A stretch of 64,000 bases of DNA from Linyphia triangularis (Eukaryota > Arthropoda > Arachnida > Araneae > Linyphiidae). Positions 43,873-55,474 of this stretch are shown here, piece by piece. The notes beneath the pieces were generated by a model. It saw only the letters and a program-made list of their open reading frames with translations. It was not told where the DNA came from and ran no database searches. Where the stretch lies: contig OZ021726.1 of NCBI GenBank assembly GCA_963978545.1, positions 29,422,459 through 29,486,458 of the forward strand, read 5' to 3'. The position numbers and the translations under genes were made by a program. The first letter of the stretch is position 1; every line of letters begins with the position of its first letter.

Positions 43873-46800
43873 GTGGAGGGCAAGATCAATGGAACTCCCT
43901 GTCGTCTAATAATTGACTCAGGGGCAAATGTAACCATCTTACGGACGGATGTAGCCCGGCGCCTGGACAGCCAACCTCTTTACACTGCGCCTTCAGTTTC
44001 ACTACAAACTGTGACTGGTGACAAAATTTCTGTGCATGGGAAATTAAATGTCAACATCTCTTTTGGATTTCACACCTACACTCACACCGTTTACGTCGCT
44101 GAAATTACTGACCCATGTATTCTTGGATTGGACTTTGGGAAAATGGAATTACTTTGAATTTCGAGAAAGGCGAGCTTCAAACAGGGAAAGAAGAAGTTCC
44201 ATTGTTCGGTTTGGACTCGGAAGAGCCGTGTGCATATCGAATAGTAGCTCTTGAAGACATCACAATCCCCTCCATGACAGATTTGGTTGTAAAAGGTTCA
44301 ACAGAGCTCCCGAAGGCCTTCCGATTTGGAGTAACGGACTTCCCATCATCTAATAGCGTCCCGAAAGGAGTGCTAGTAGGAGCGACGCTTGTGGATCTCT
44401 CTTAAGAGGTGGTGCATGTGAGAATGGCCAACATCGGTGATTCTAAGAGAGTTATCAAGAAAGGAGAAGAAATTGCCACTTGCACACCTGTTACAAGCAT
44501 CGAACGAGGATCGAAGGAGCTTCCGACCGCACCACCCGCGGATTTAGTGGACCAGCTTCTCGAGGACTCTCGGTTGGAAAGAAGGCAAGAGAAGATTGTC
44601 GGAAACCTTATAAAAGAATTTCAAGACATTTTCTCCATGTCATCGAAAGATGTAGGAAGAACAGAGCTTACTCAACATCGAATCGATACTGGGACCCATT
44701 TACCTATTAAACAACATCCTCGAAGACTTCCTTTCGCAAAACAAGAGGAGGTCGGGAAACTGTTACATGAAATGGAAGATAATAGAGTTATCGAACCCTC
44801 CTCAAGTCCATGGGCCTCTCCAATCGTACTCGTTCGAAAGAAGGATGGTTCCACCAGGTTTTGTGTGGATTACAGGAAGCTGAATGAAATTACGAAAATG
44901 GACAGCTACCCTCTGCAAAGGATTGATGACACTTTGGACACTCTATCGGGGAACCAGTGGTTTTCAACTTTGGATTTGAAGAGTGGATACTGGCAAGTGG
45001 AGATACATCCCGACGATCGTGAGAAGACGGCCTTCACTACCGGACAAGGATTATGGCAGTTTCAAGTTATGCCGTTTGGCTTGTGTAATGCACCGGCTAC
45101 GTTCGAGCGACTAATGGAGACTGTGCTTAGAGGACTTTCCTACGAGACCTGTCTGGTATATTTGGACGATATCATTATCACCTGGCGGAGTTTTGATCAA
45201 CACTTGCAAAACGTAAAGAACGTGTTCTTGAAGCTTAGGGAAGCCCGCTTGAAACTTAGCCCATCAAAATGTAAGCTCTTTAGGCGGAAAGTCAGTTATC
45301 TCGGACACATCATCTCATCCGATGGAGTGAGCACAGATCCAGCCAAGATCCATGCTGTGTAAATTTGGTCTCGACCGCAAGACGTTCATCAATTGCGAAG
45401 CTTCCTAGGCCTGTGCACGTATTGCCGTAGATTTGTGAAAGGATTCTCCAAGATCGCCAGACCTTTGCATCGACTAACAGAGAGCAAGCAGAAGTTCCTG
45501 TGGACTGCTGACTGTGACGACTCCTTCAATCAACTGAAAAACGCTTTAACATCCGCGTCTGTTTTGGCTTTTCCCGATGTTAACAAGGACTTTATTCTGG
45601 ATACAGACGCCAGCAATGAGGGAGTGGGCGCCGTTCTTTCCCAGGAAATTGAAGGACAGGAGAAAGTCATCGCTTATTTTAGTAAGAGCCTGTCAAGATC
45701 AGAGCAGAACTACTGCGTCACAAGAAAGGAGTTACTGGCAATAGTAAAGGCCGTTGAATACTTTCATCATTACTTGTACGGCCGAAAATTCCTTTTAAGA
45801 ACTGATCATGCGTCTCTGACTTGGTTGCTAAATTTCAGGAATACAAAGGGACAAATAGCAAGGTGGATTCAGCGCCTGCAGGAATACGACATGGATATCC
45901 ATCACAGAAAAGGAACGTTCCATGGAAATGCAGACGCCCTTTCTAGAAGACCATGTAAGGAGATTTGTCGATTTTGTTCCAATGCCGAGTCTAAGTTTGG
46001 GGTTAACACATCGGCCGTTCGGAAAATAACTACCAAGTCAATTACTTCAGACGTGGACCCTTGGAGTGACCAGAATGTTCAAAAGAGTCAGGTTGGAGAT
46101 CAAGACTTGAAACCTCTAATTGAATTCATGGAAGCAGCTACCGGAAAACCCAGTTGGCAGGAAATTGCATGCTATAGCCCAACAATGAAGAGATATTGGT
46201 CTATGTGGGACTCTTTGCACTTGAAGAATGGAGTACTCTACCGTCGATGGGAGTCCGATGATGGCAAAAGCTTCCGGTGGCAATTAATCCTTCCAAGTTC
46301 TAGAGTTACCAACGTTCTAGAAGAACTTCACAGCAGTTCTACTGGAGGACATTTTGGTGTCACGAAAACTCTTCAGAAAGTCAGGGAGAGATTTTTCTGG
46401 GACAAAGCAAAATCCGACGTGGAGAAGTTGTGCAAATCCTGTGATGCATGCAATTCGCGGAAGGGACCGAAGACCCAAACTCGTGGAAAGTTGCAACGTT
46501 ACAACGTAGGAGCACCATTCGAAAGAATTGCTTTGGACGTCTTATGCCCCTAACCTCACAAAACTAATGGCAGCAAATACATCCTAGTTGTCATGGACTA
46601 CTTTAGCAAGTGGCCAGAAGCAAACGCGATTCCGGACCAGGAAGCCACAACCGTAGCAGAAGTCCTCGTTCAGAATTGGATCTCCCGATTTGGCGTACCC
46701 CTGCTGATACATTCCGATCAGGGGACGAACTTCAACTCTGCCGTCTTCACTGGGCTGTGTGACTTGCTCGACATGGAAAAGACTCGTACAACTCCCCTGC

Positions 46801-47338
46801 ACCCACAATCCGATGGAATGGTTGAACGATTTAATAGAACGATTCTGAATCATCTCTCCTTGTTTGTTTCCAAGAACCAGCAAGATTGGGATCAGAAACT
46901 TCCACTGTTCCTTTTGGCCTACAGAAGTGCTACTCACGAGACCACCGGCTATACACCATCTCAAATGATTTTTGGAAGAGACCTTAGGCTACCGTGCGAT
47001 CTCCTCTTTAGACGACCACCGGACACCCCTTCCTCGCCTGTCCAGTATCTCCAGATGATCTCCAGGCACGTTTGGAAGCCGTACATCGGTTCGCCAGAGA
47101 AAGAATCAACATCATGACGGAGCGCATGAAGGTCAGCTACGATGCCAAGGCCAGGGAACGTTCATTCCAGGAAGGTGACAAGGTGTGATTATGGAATCCT
47201 AAACGTCGGAAAGGACTCTCCCCTAAGCTCCAGACGAACTGGGAAGGGCCGTATGTGGTCCTTAAGAAGATCAACGACGTTGTGGTAAGGATTCAACGGA
47301 CACCCTCCTGTAAACCTAGAGTTGTACACTACAATTGA
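43873..47338 (+). pseudogene. Gypsy element 2 pol
   Basis: Protease site DSGANVTIL (about 43915), RT with intact YLDD (about 45161), RNase H with LDTDASNEGVGAV, integrase finger CDAC and HSDQGTNF...HPQSDGMVERFN. Breaks: frameshift near 44147, TAA 44403, TAA 45360, TAA 46551, frameshift near 47045, TGA near 47187. The catalytic boxes are better preserved than in gypsy element 1, but the frame is not functional. Confidence 0.85.
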
Positions 47339-47420
47339 CTAGCCCCATGTTATGGTAGAAATCATTGAATGGCTTAAGGACTTCACTGCCCGGGACGTGC
47401 AGTCTTTAAGAAGGGGGAAA

Positions 47421-47878
47421 TGTTGCACAAATTATCTGTATATAGTGTAAATAGTGACGTATTATTTAAAAATTCTATTGTAATTTATTTTTATCTTATT
47501 TTAATTTATTAACAGCGATTATACAGGGTAGAAAAAGGTGGCAACACCTAAAGCAATCGAGACATTTCTAGACGTTTCTTTTTCGATGAATTGGCTGGAA
47601 ATTTCGGGAATGTCTCACGTGCCTGCTATAAAAAGACCGGCGATCGGGAAAGTTTTCAGATTGACTTCGGACTTCGATGAAAGCTTATCGCTTTGTTTAC
47701 ATATTGGAGTGAGCTTGTATAATCGCTGTATTCGAAGTTGTTGTTGTTGAAGCTTGTGTTGAAGCTTGCGAGCGATTACACTGTTGTCTGTGAATAAATT
47801 TTGTGCCTGTGAAGAGTGAATAAATAGTAGTTTTCATCTTAAAAACTGTGCCATCATTGCCTCAGTGGAAAAATTCAT
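47421..47878 (+). repeat. Gypsy element 2 3' LTR
   Basis: Length 458 bp, preceded by purine-rich aagggggaaa, followed by TSD aatac (47879-47883). Confidence 0.85.
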
Positions 47879-47883
47879 AATAC

Positions 47884-48490
47884 TAATATCGTCGTCGTTG
47901 GGGTATCCACTTGTTAAAAAAATTTCAAAAGAAAAAAGATATAGCCCAATGAGTGTCATATTAAACGTTGTATTGTCCTTTTGTTGAGCATACAGAATAT
48001 GCTGGAAGACTATGAAGTCTAACACTTCATCTGAAATAAATTGTTCAAACAGATATTGGCAACCAGCTCGTTTTCAAAAATCCTGACTATGGCACTTTCA
48101 AAGATAAATTCTGTTTTTTGTTAGTTGATATATCTGTGTTGATCCATTTCCTTTTAACTGGATTTGTTTTCATCACATGCTAATTTGGAGGAGGCTGTTC
48201 CGTTTTCCTGTCAGTTGATGACGACAATTCAATGCCATTGTCACGTTGTTAAGCTTAATAGTGGCAGGTACTTATTTTCTCGTTTTATTCCTTTGATAGT
48301 AACAGCAGCTGATGCACGTAATTGTTGTTGGCCAGACAACCTATAAACTTCTACAAAATCTTTTGGTCGACTTTATTCACCCGTTAAATCATTTTCTAGT
48401 AAAGGTGAACATATGCAAATATCTGCATCTTTGAATACTTCATTATCAGGCAACTGCTCCAGTAGTACCAAAACAACTTCAACAGTCAGT
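47884..48490 (-). pseudogene. piggyBac transposase N-terminal part
   Basis: On the minus strand the acidic N-terminus (LEQLPDNEVFKDADI) is followed after degraded sequence by FEQFISDEVLDFIVFQHILY and LTSGYPND, the typical start of the piggyBac transposase domain. Several stops and frameshifts are present. It continues, beyond gypsy element 2, at 41783-41932. Confidence 0.7.
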
Positions 48491-49005
48491 CTTTAAAATT
48501 AAATTCTACAATTGGATCAATAAAATAATGTATTTCAAATTTATCGAGTAGTTGTTGGTGGAAGTAAGTTTACGAGTAATGACAATAAATGATGACGATC
48601 TCACAATAAAAAATATAAACCAAAAAAAAAAGATAATTACTGCGTCTATTTTAATTACCTTACCAAAGCGTATTTTTTACTAATGCAACAATAATTTGAT
48701 AAATATCATTTTAAAGTTGTAGTAAACAAATTTATTTAAAGGTTTAATAAAGGACTTTAAGTATGATAAAGAGACACATCAGTAACGTTTTTAACATATT
48801 GGACTAATGTACTTTTCCGAAAATAATTGAAAAAATATATAAAATGACAATTTAAATTACCATAAATATTACATTACTTCAATAAAACAATACATAATGA
48901 TTAAAAACTAATTTGTGTATCAATGCGAGTTTATTTTTCAAACAATTATACGATCCCGTTGTAATACAAACTACCTAAAACCATATTTGCCGAAGGGGGA
49001 ATCAA
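48491..49005. other. AT-rich noncoding sequence
   Basis: No gene was recognised; possibly the 5' flank of the piggyBac element. Confidence 0.4.
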
Positions 49006-49402
49006 CGTGGGCATTCGTGCCTACTGTCCCTAAAAAGGGACGTTAGCATATTTCAATAAACAAATCAAAATATTAAAAAAGGAGAAATTCCAAAAATACG
49101 TAAACTTAAGAATAGTATAAATAATCACATTTACAAAATTCAAAACAATAGGTTGATAAATAATATAAAATCTTAGTGTTACAATCTTGTCATTGCGAAT
49201 AACAAGATATTTCGAGAACAACTAAAAATTATAACCACTTGGCAGTGTGCCACGAAAATCTGTGATGTCATCTACATCAAATAAGTTGAAACAAACACTA
49301 AAGAATATATTTCAGCAATTTTTAACTTAAAAAGTAGATTTAGTAAAAATTGTGAGTGATTTATCAAAGCGTCCCTAAAAAGGGACGCTAGGCATTAATG
49401 GG
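49006..49402. mobile_element. piggyBac-like MITE with subterminal palindromes (397 bp)
   Basis: The right end, on the minus strand, starts TTAA CCCATTAATGCC; the left end reads TCAA then cgtgggcattcgtgcc. Each end holds the same 16-bp palindrome gtccctaaaaagggac (49026-49041 and 49371-49386). TTAA at 49403-49406 borders it and coding copia RT sequence begins at once. The left TTAA is mutated or the element is truncated there. Confidence 0.6.
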
Positions 49403-49406
49403 TTAA

Positions 49407-50465
49407 TACGCTAAACGAGAGGGATGTTTATGATTTAATACCTAGACCACCGGGAGTTAAAATTCTTGGTACAAAGTGGGTTTATAGTCTAAAAAGGGAC
49501 ACTGAAGGAAAGGTTAAAAATATTTAAAGCTAGATTGGTTGTAAAAGGGTATAATCAAGTTGAAGGTCTTGATTTCTCTGAAACATTTTCACCTGTCATA
49601 TGTTTTTCCTTAGTGCGTTTATTTATGGTGCTATTGGTAGTTATAAATGGATGGACTCATCGTCACCTAGACTTTAAATGTGCATTTTTATACGGAAAAT
49701 TAAATGAAGATATTTATGTTCAACAGCCAGAAGGTTTCTTAGTGAACACTGGGCATGTTATGAAATTAAAGAAGTCACTATACGGACTTCGTCAATCAAG
49801 CAATCAATGGTTTGAAGAATTAAATCAATCACTTTTGGGACTGGGTTTTAATAAAATTTTGAATTGTAACTGTGCATACATTCTTGATTCTAAAATAATA
49901 GTTCTTATTTATGTTGATGACTTGGCTGTATTTGCGGAGAATGAGACATTAATGAAAAAGGCAATAAATTTAATAAACTCTAAATTCGATATTAAAGATT
50001 TAGGAAATATTTCAAAATTTCTTGGTGTGGAATTTCATTTTGAAAACGGAAGCCTAGTCATGCATCAAAAAGACTATATATCAAAGTTGGAACAAATCTA
50101 TATTGATATACCAAAATGTAGCAGTAAAGTGCCGATTAGTCCAGGGTTTACTATGCCAAAAGAGTCCCCAGACTCGAAATCCTTGGATAATATACCGTAT
50201 AGAAATCTTATTGGTAGTTTATTATTTTTGGGTTCAAGAACACGCCCAGACATTTTGTATGCCGTAAATAATCTTTCACAATATTGTAACTCGCCCCATG
50301 AAATACATTGGCGATTATTGTGCCAATTATTCCAATATGTTATAAACACTAAGTTTTAATGTATTAATTTATCGAGAACAAAATTGCTTCATTTGAACGC
50401 ATATTCAGATGCAAGTTGGGCATCCGAGAGAGATGACCGCAAATCTGTAAGTGGTTATGTATATA
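49407..50465 (+). pseudogene. Copia reverse transcriptase and RNase H start
   Basis: It begins directly after the MITE TTAA with LNERDVYDLIPRPPGVK and GTKWVYSLKRD, then a frameshift near 49527, then VVKGYNQVEGLDFSETFSPV and the catalytic box LIYVDDLAVF near 49905. It stops at TAA 50357; the RNase H start AYSDASWASERDDRKS continues in another frame until gypsy element 3 interrupts it at 50466. Confidence 0.85.
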
Positions 50466-50684
50466 TGTGGAGATGAGTGTACTGGCAGGGAGAAAGTGAC
50501 GAGACGTGGAATTGGCCTCTTATTTTATTAAGTAGTTTGATATTGAAAGAGCATACTACGCGCGTGCATCATGCGCGGCAGTTATACAGGAAGTGTTCGA
50601 TTTAGAGTTTATACAGTGCTTCCGGTTCATCTCGCCAGAGGGCGCTGCCACAATGATAGGGGAGAATGACTGTTGGTTCCCACA
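50466..50684 (-). repeat. Gypsy element 3 3' LTR
   Basis: Length 219 bp, matching 58164-58382 except gcagttata versus gcaattata. Confidence 0.9.
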
Positions 50685-50907
50685 ACTCGGTCATCCTGAC
50701 AACTTCCTCGTCCTCGAGGACTAGTGTAGAGCTAAATACTATGATTAAATGGTTAACTGAAATGAAAAAACATGTAAAGTAATTAAAATTAAAAGAAGAA
50801 AACATTTATATACAGTTTGTTCAGGACACTAAAAGATTGGAACTAAAGTCCTGAAAAGTAAAATTTGTTAAGTTCAGTTTGACAGTCCAATTTGGAAAGA
50901 GTCAAAG

Positions 50908-53574
50908 TTAATGTTTAGACCAAGGTTTCATGTGGTCTGCAGCAGATGATGTAATATTTGGTCCTTCATGTTGACCTACTTTGGCTACCTCATATCTATC
51001 ATTTCCTTTCACAACTGTCACTTTGTAAGGTCCTAAGAACTTTGGTCGCAGTTTCAAGCCTGTTCCGAACTGAGTTCTTTGTATTGCCACCATATCGTTG
51101 ACTTTGTAAAGGTGCGGCTTCTTTCTTTTGCGGTTAAACTGCTGACGGTTCTCCTGTTGTATTTTCAAGATGTTGTTCTTCGCTTCTTCTCTCATGTTGT
51201 CTCTGTCTTGTATGGTGCTTCTTATGTACTCATCATCAAGTATTTCTTTAATTTTCATATCTTCCTTATTCTTCATCTTTACGCCAATCATTAGTTCAAA
51301 AGGTGTATACTTTGTGCTTCGTGAAGTAGAGCTGTTGATAATTCTTTGGACTTCAGGAACAAATTTGTACCATTTGGTAGGGTCTTCTGCAGCAAGTTTT
51401 GCTAGAACAGGAATCAGTATAGAATGTATTCGTTCAATCTGTCCATTTCCTCGGGGAATTCCGGTTGCTATTTGGACATGCTCTATCTCCTCTTCCCGGC
51501 AGTACTCTTGAAAATTTATTGATTGGAATGCTGATCCTCGGTCGGAAATAATTCGGGATGGGTTGCCAAAAACATTCTGTTGTAATTTTAATTTATCCAA
51601 TGCATCTTTTGCTGATGTAGATTTGACAGGATAAAACCATGTAAATTTAGAGAAAGAATCAACCACTGTGAATATATGATTATAATTTTTGTGGGTAGAA
51701 ATAAGTGGTCCAATAAAATCGATATGAAAAGTGTTGAGAGGAATACTGTCTTTTGGTATTGGATGCAATAGACCTTCAGGCTTTCCACGTTTCCTGTTGT
51801 AGAGTATGCAATCGATGCAGTTAGCTATTACTGTTTCTATTTGTTTTCTTGCCTTGGGTATGTAGTAATCACGTCTTAAGACTTCTTCGGTTTTTGCTAT
51901 TGAAAAATGACCTTTGTTGTGTATTTCTCGGATAATTTCTTTCTGCATATCTTCGGGTACGACGAGTAGTTCTCTTCCTTTCTCGTATTTGTATAAGATT
52001 CCTTGTTTCAATAGGTAATCGTTGTGTTCACCACGTTCATTTAAACTTTTTATTGTTTTTATGTGATCGTCTTCGGATTGCGCTGCCCCGATCCTAGTTG
52101 TGACTTCAGCGTGAGAGCGTGTTATTGCCAATACTGTGTTTCGGCTAAGAGCATCCACATGAGGCATTTTCTTTCCTGCACGATGTATTACTTCATAATC
52201 GAATTCTTCGAGCAATAATGCCCATCTTGCTATTTTCGGAGTAAGGTCTTTCTTTTCCATCGTCTTCTGGAAAGCGGCACAATCTGTAACTATCTTAAAT
52301 TTGGATCCAAGCAAATAGTTTCGGAATTTTTTCACAGCTTCGATGATTGCTAAGACTTCTAGTTCATAACTACAGTACTTTTCTTGTGTAGGTGATGTCT
52401 TTTTGCTCATGTAGTAGATTGGATGTAGATTACCACTATCAGCTTGTTGAAGAAGTATAGCTGCTAGACCATAGGCACTTGCGTCGGTATGTAGTTCTAA
52501 GGGTTCCCCTTGTTTGTAAATACGTAGTACTGGTTTTAGTGATAAAAGTTCTTTCAATTTAATGAAGGCTTCTCTTTGTTGTGCTCCGAATTGAAATTTA
52601 GTGTTTTGTCGAAGAATGTCACTCAATGGCTTAGCTATTGCAGCATAGTTGTGTATAAATTTTCTAAAGTATCCTGAAAGACCTAGGAAACTTTGTATTT
52701 GTTTTATAGTCTTTGGTTCAGGAAATTTTTGTACGGCTAGTGTTTTAGATGGTGACGGCTGAACGGTACCATTTTCTATTATATAACCTACAAATTCTAT
52801 TCTTCGTTTTAAAAATTGGCATTTCTTAAAATTAAATTCCAAGCCATATTCTGAAGCTACCTTGAATACTTTTTCCAATTTCTCTAATCCCTCTTCTTCT
52901 GTCCGAGATGAGACAATAAAATCGTCTACGAATAGAATAACCACAGAATCCCGTAGAAGGTCGCGGAACACGGTGTTGATGTACCTTTGAAAAATAGCGG
53001 AAGACACGCAAAGACCGTATGGAGTTTTTAAAAATTCATAATGAGAATTGCAGGTACTAAACGCAGTGTATTTGTACTATTCTTATTTACAGGGATTTGT
53101 AAGAAACTGCTCTTCAGGTCAAGACTACTGAAAATATTTGAATCTTGTAATTTATCAATAACATCTGGTATTAATGGCAAAGGATACCTGTCCGGAACTA
53201 TTTTCTTATTTAATTTTCTATAATCGCAACATAAACGATGAGATCCATCTTTTTTCCGTACTAAAACAATCGGTGAACTATACGGACTAAATGATTCTTT
53301 AATAATATTTTGCTTAAGCCAAAGTTCTACTTGCTCATCAATAATTTTCTGTTCAGGAACTGGAAAACGTCTACTTCTAATACATATAGGAATTTCGTCT
53401 GTTAAAATAATATTCATTTCAATTCCCGTACTTTTAATTTTATTCGGCATGTAACCCTCAATCAAATGAGTCAATCTTCTCTTTTTATCTAAGTCCCGAA
53501 TGTGGGTTAAATCTATTTCATTTAAATGTATGGAAAAAACGGTTTTAGATAAACAATGTTCAAATATATCTGCT
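50908..53574 (-). pseudogene. Gypsy element 3 pol (RT, RNase H, integrase)
   Basis: RT starts in the segment ending at 53475 (VRKKDGSHRLCCDYRKLN). A frameshift near 53085 breaks it, and it resumes with SSAIFQRYINTVF and the box FVDD (52921-52929). RNase H has LHTDASAYGLAA, integrase the Cys finger NCIDCIL and ISDRGSAF...PRGNGQIERIHS. The C-terminus GPYKVTVVKGNDRYEV is a chromo-like tail, ending at 50908. Apart from the frameshift it is open. It closely parallels gypsy element 4 pol. Confidence 0.88.
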
Positions 53575-53586
53575 TCATTAGTACTT
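53575..53586 (+). repeat. 12-bp TSD of the unknown insertion, left copy
   Basis: TCATTAGTACTT here and at 55475-55486, exactly 1900 bp apart. Confidence 0.85.
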
Positions 53587-55474
53587 GGACTGCCCAGGCC
53601 AGGGAACTCACCCGGAAGGGTTTAGAGCTTGGATAAACCCTGGCCGGGAGGAAAGTGACACCCCAAGCACGAGGAGGCCCCCCGAGCAACCCGGCACTGC
53701 CGGAACAGATTTATTTAAAATTAGGTGAGTTTTTACATTGGGATATTTAGGATATATAAATAGTAATTGGTTGGCATAAAAATAAATAGCAGGGTAAAAG
53801 ATTATACATGTGAATAATAACAAACACTAATATATTATTAGATTGACATAATTAATACAACAGGGAAGCAATTCTTCTATCAAACAACCAAAAAAGAAAA
53901 CAACAAGAACAAAAACTAGGAACATGAACATAGAACATTTAGGTTAAAAAAAAAAAAAAAAGATACAAATTATAGTCAACGCAGGACAAGAGTAAAATAT
54001 CTAGAATCATCCAATTCAATTCAAAACAGGTGGATTACGTTTACTTTTATGGTAATTAAAATGTTAAAATATTTACTATATTTCCAAGGTACTATTTACA
54101 AAAATTAATGAATTTAAAATATTAAAATAGGAAGGTATTAATACAACAATAGTACAAAACAATAATGAAAAATAGTAATACTACAGAATCAATGCAACGA
54201 TAATGTAAAAGGAATTAGGTTATGTCTAATGAAATTAAATACTATATTAATTTAGTGAATAATAATTAAATACTTATTTATTATAAAATCAATCAGGAGT
54301 AATTTAAGTTTAAAATTGTAGGATGAAATTCAATGTATATGTAGTTCATTAAAAATATTCTAAGGATATCTAAGAATAATATCAGAATATCTAAGAATAA
54401 TCCAGAAATTTGTTCAGGTTGTATTTAAGGGGAATAAATGGGAGGGGCTCCCAGCAGCCTGGTGGATGTATATAATAGTAAATTTAAAAAGCAATTCTCT
54501 TTCCCTTTTTTGCCCAAAGTGAGAGCAAAATTGTGGATAAAGCAAATCAACTTTAGAGTTTCAATTACACAGTGGGCCATGTGAAATAGAACTAAGACCT
54601 CCAGCCCAACAAGGCACATCGGGCAAACTGTAGTTAGGTCTATTTTTGTGAAAAAAGGGGTTATATAAAGAGAAAAAGGGGTCAAAATATTCCATTCATC
54701 ATTTAGATCATATTTTGTTATTAAAAATTCAATAAATCAAGAAAATTGTAGGGTCTGTTGGGAGACCCCAGGTCCAAGTCCAAAGATCAAAATCATTTAA
54801 AACCAAGGGAAAATCATCTAAAGTTTTCCCAAAGTGTAAGAGAAAATGTATTGGTCACCTAAGGGGGCCCCCAGCATCCCGATAGTTGAAATACAATGGG
54901 TAAACACATAAAGAGAATCCGCCGAAAGTGCAACCCAGGGGGAAAAATAAACCAACAAGTTAGGCATGTTCACACTATGGGCTAGATAAATTGAACACTA
55001 TTGCAATTAGCCCAATGTGACACATCGGGCAATCTACAGATAGGCCCAATTTGTTAAAAAAAAAAGGGGTTGTAAAGGGGAAAAAAGGGGGTCAAAATAA
55101 TATATTTATAATATAGACCTTATCTAGTAAACACAAATTCAAAAAATCAAGATTATTGTAGGGTCTGCTGGGAGACCCCAGGTCCAATACCATACATGAA
55201 AAAGGTATAAGTATATATAAATAAATACTGTAAAACATAAATAAAAGTATTAAATAAGGATAAGGAAAACAATATTATTATCTTTATAAACATACAATAA
55301 TTTTAGTTCTGGTTTCGTTTAGTGTGAAATCTATATAAAAGTTAAATTTAAAATAATAAAAACTCGTCGGCCCCTCACCGCCAGGCAGCCTGGCGGTAGG
55401 GCATCGGCTTTCTGTACTGTTTCGGCATATCACTGTGGTCCAGGTTCAGTCCTCTGAATCTGCCGTGGCTCGAC
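53587..55474 (-). mobile_element. Unidentified 1.9-kb insertion with 12-bp TSD
   Basis: It lies between perfect 12-bp duplications inside gypsy element 3 and separates its gag-protease from pol; the coding parts on both sides are in the same frame once the insert and one TSD copy are ignored. It has no terminal inverted repeats, no poly-A tail at either end and no long reading frame. One end (53587-53710) is GC-rich. Inside is a diverged tandem duplication with a 410-bp offset; both copies carry a hairpin gggtctgttgggagacccc (54751, 55161) and a pyrimidine-flanked aaaaggggt tract. A 12-bp TSD favours target-primed retrotransposition, perhaps of a SINE or truncated LINE with an unusual tail. 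Class unknown. Confidence 0.7.

Larger units (their letters stand above)
41933..47878 (+). mobile_element. Gypsy element 2 (Ty3/gypsy), near full length, broken frames
   Basis: LTRs of 459 and 458 bp begin TGTTGCACAAATTATC. Flanking TSD is aatac. The PBS TGGTGTCAGAAGTGGGG at 42397 and a gag-pol clearly related to gypsy element 1 make it a member of the same clade with a different LTR. About six LTR differences were seen. It inserted into a piggyBac transposase gene. Confidence 0.88.
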
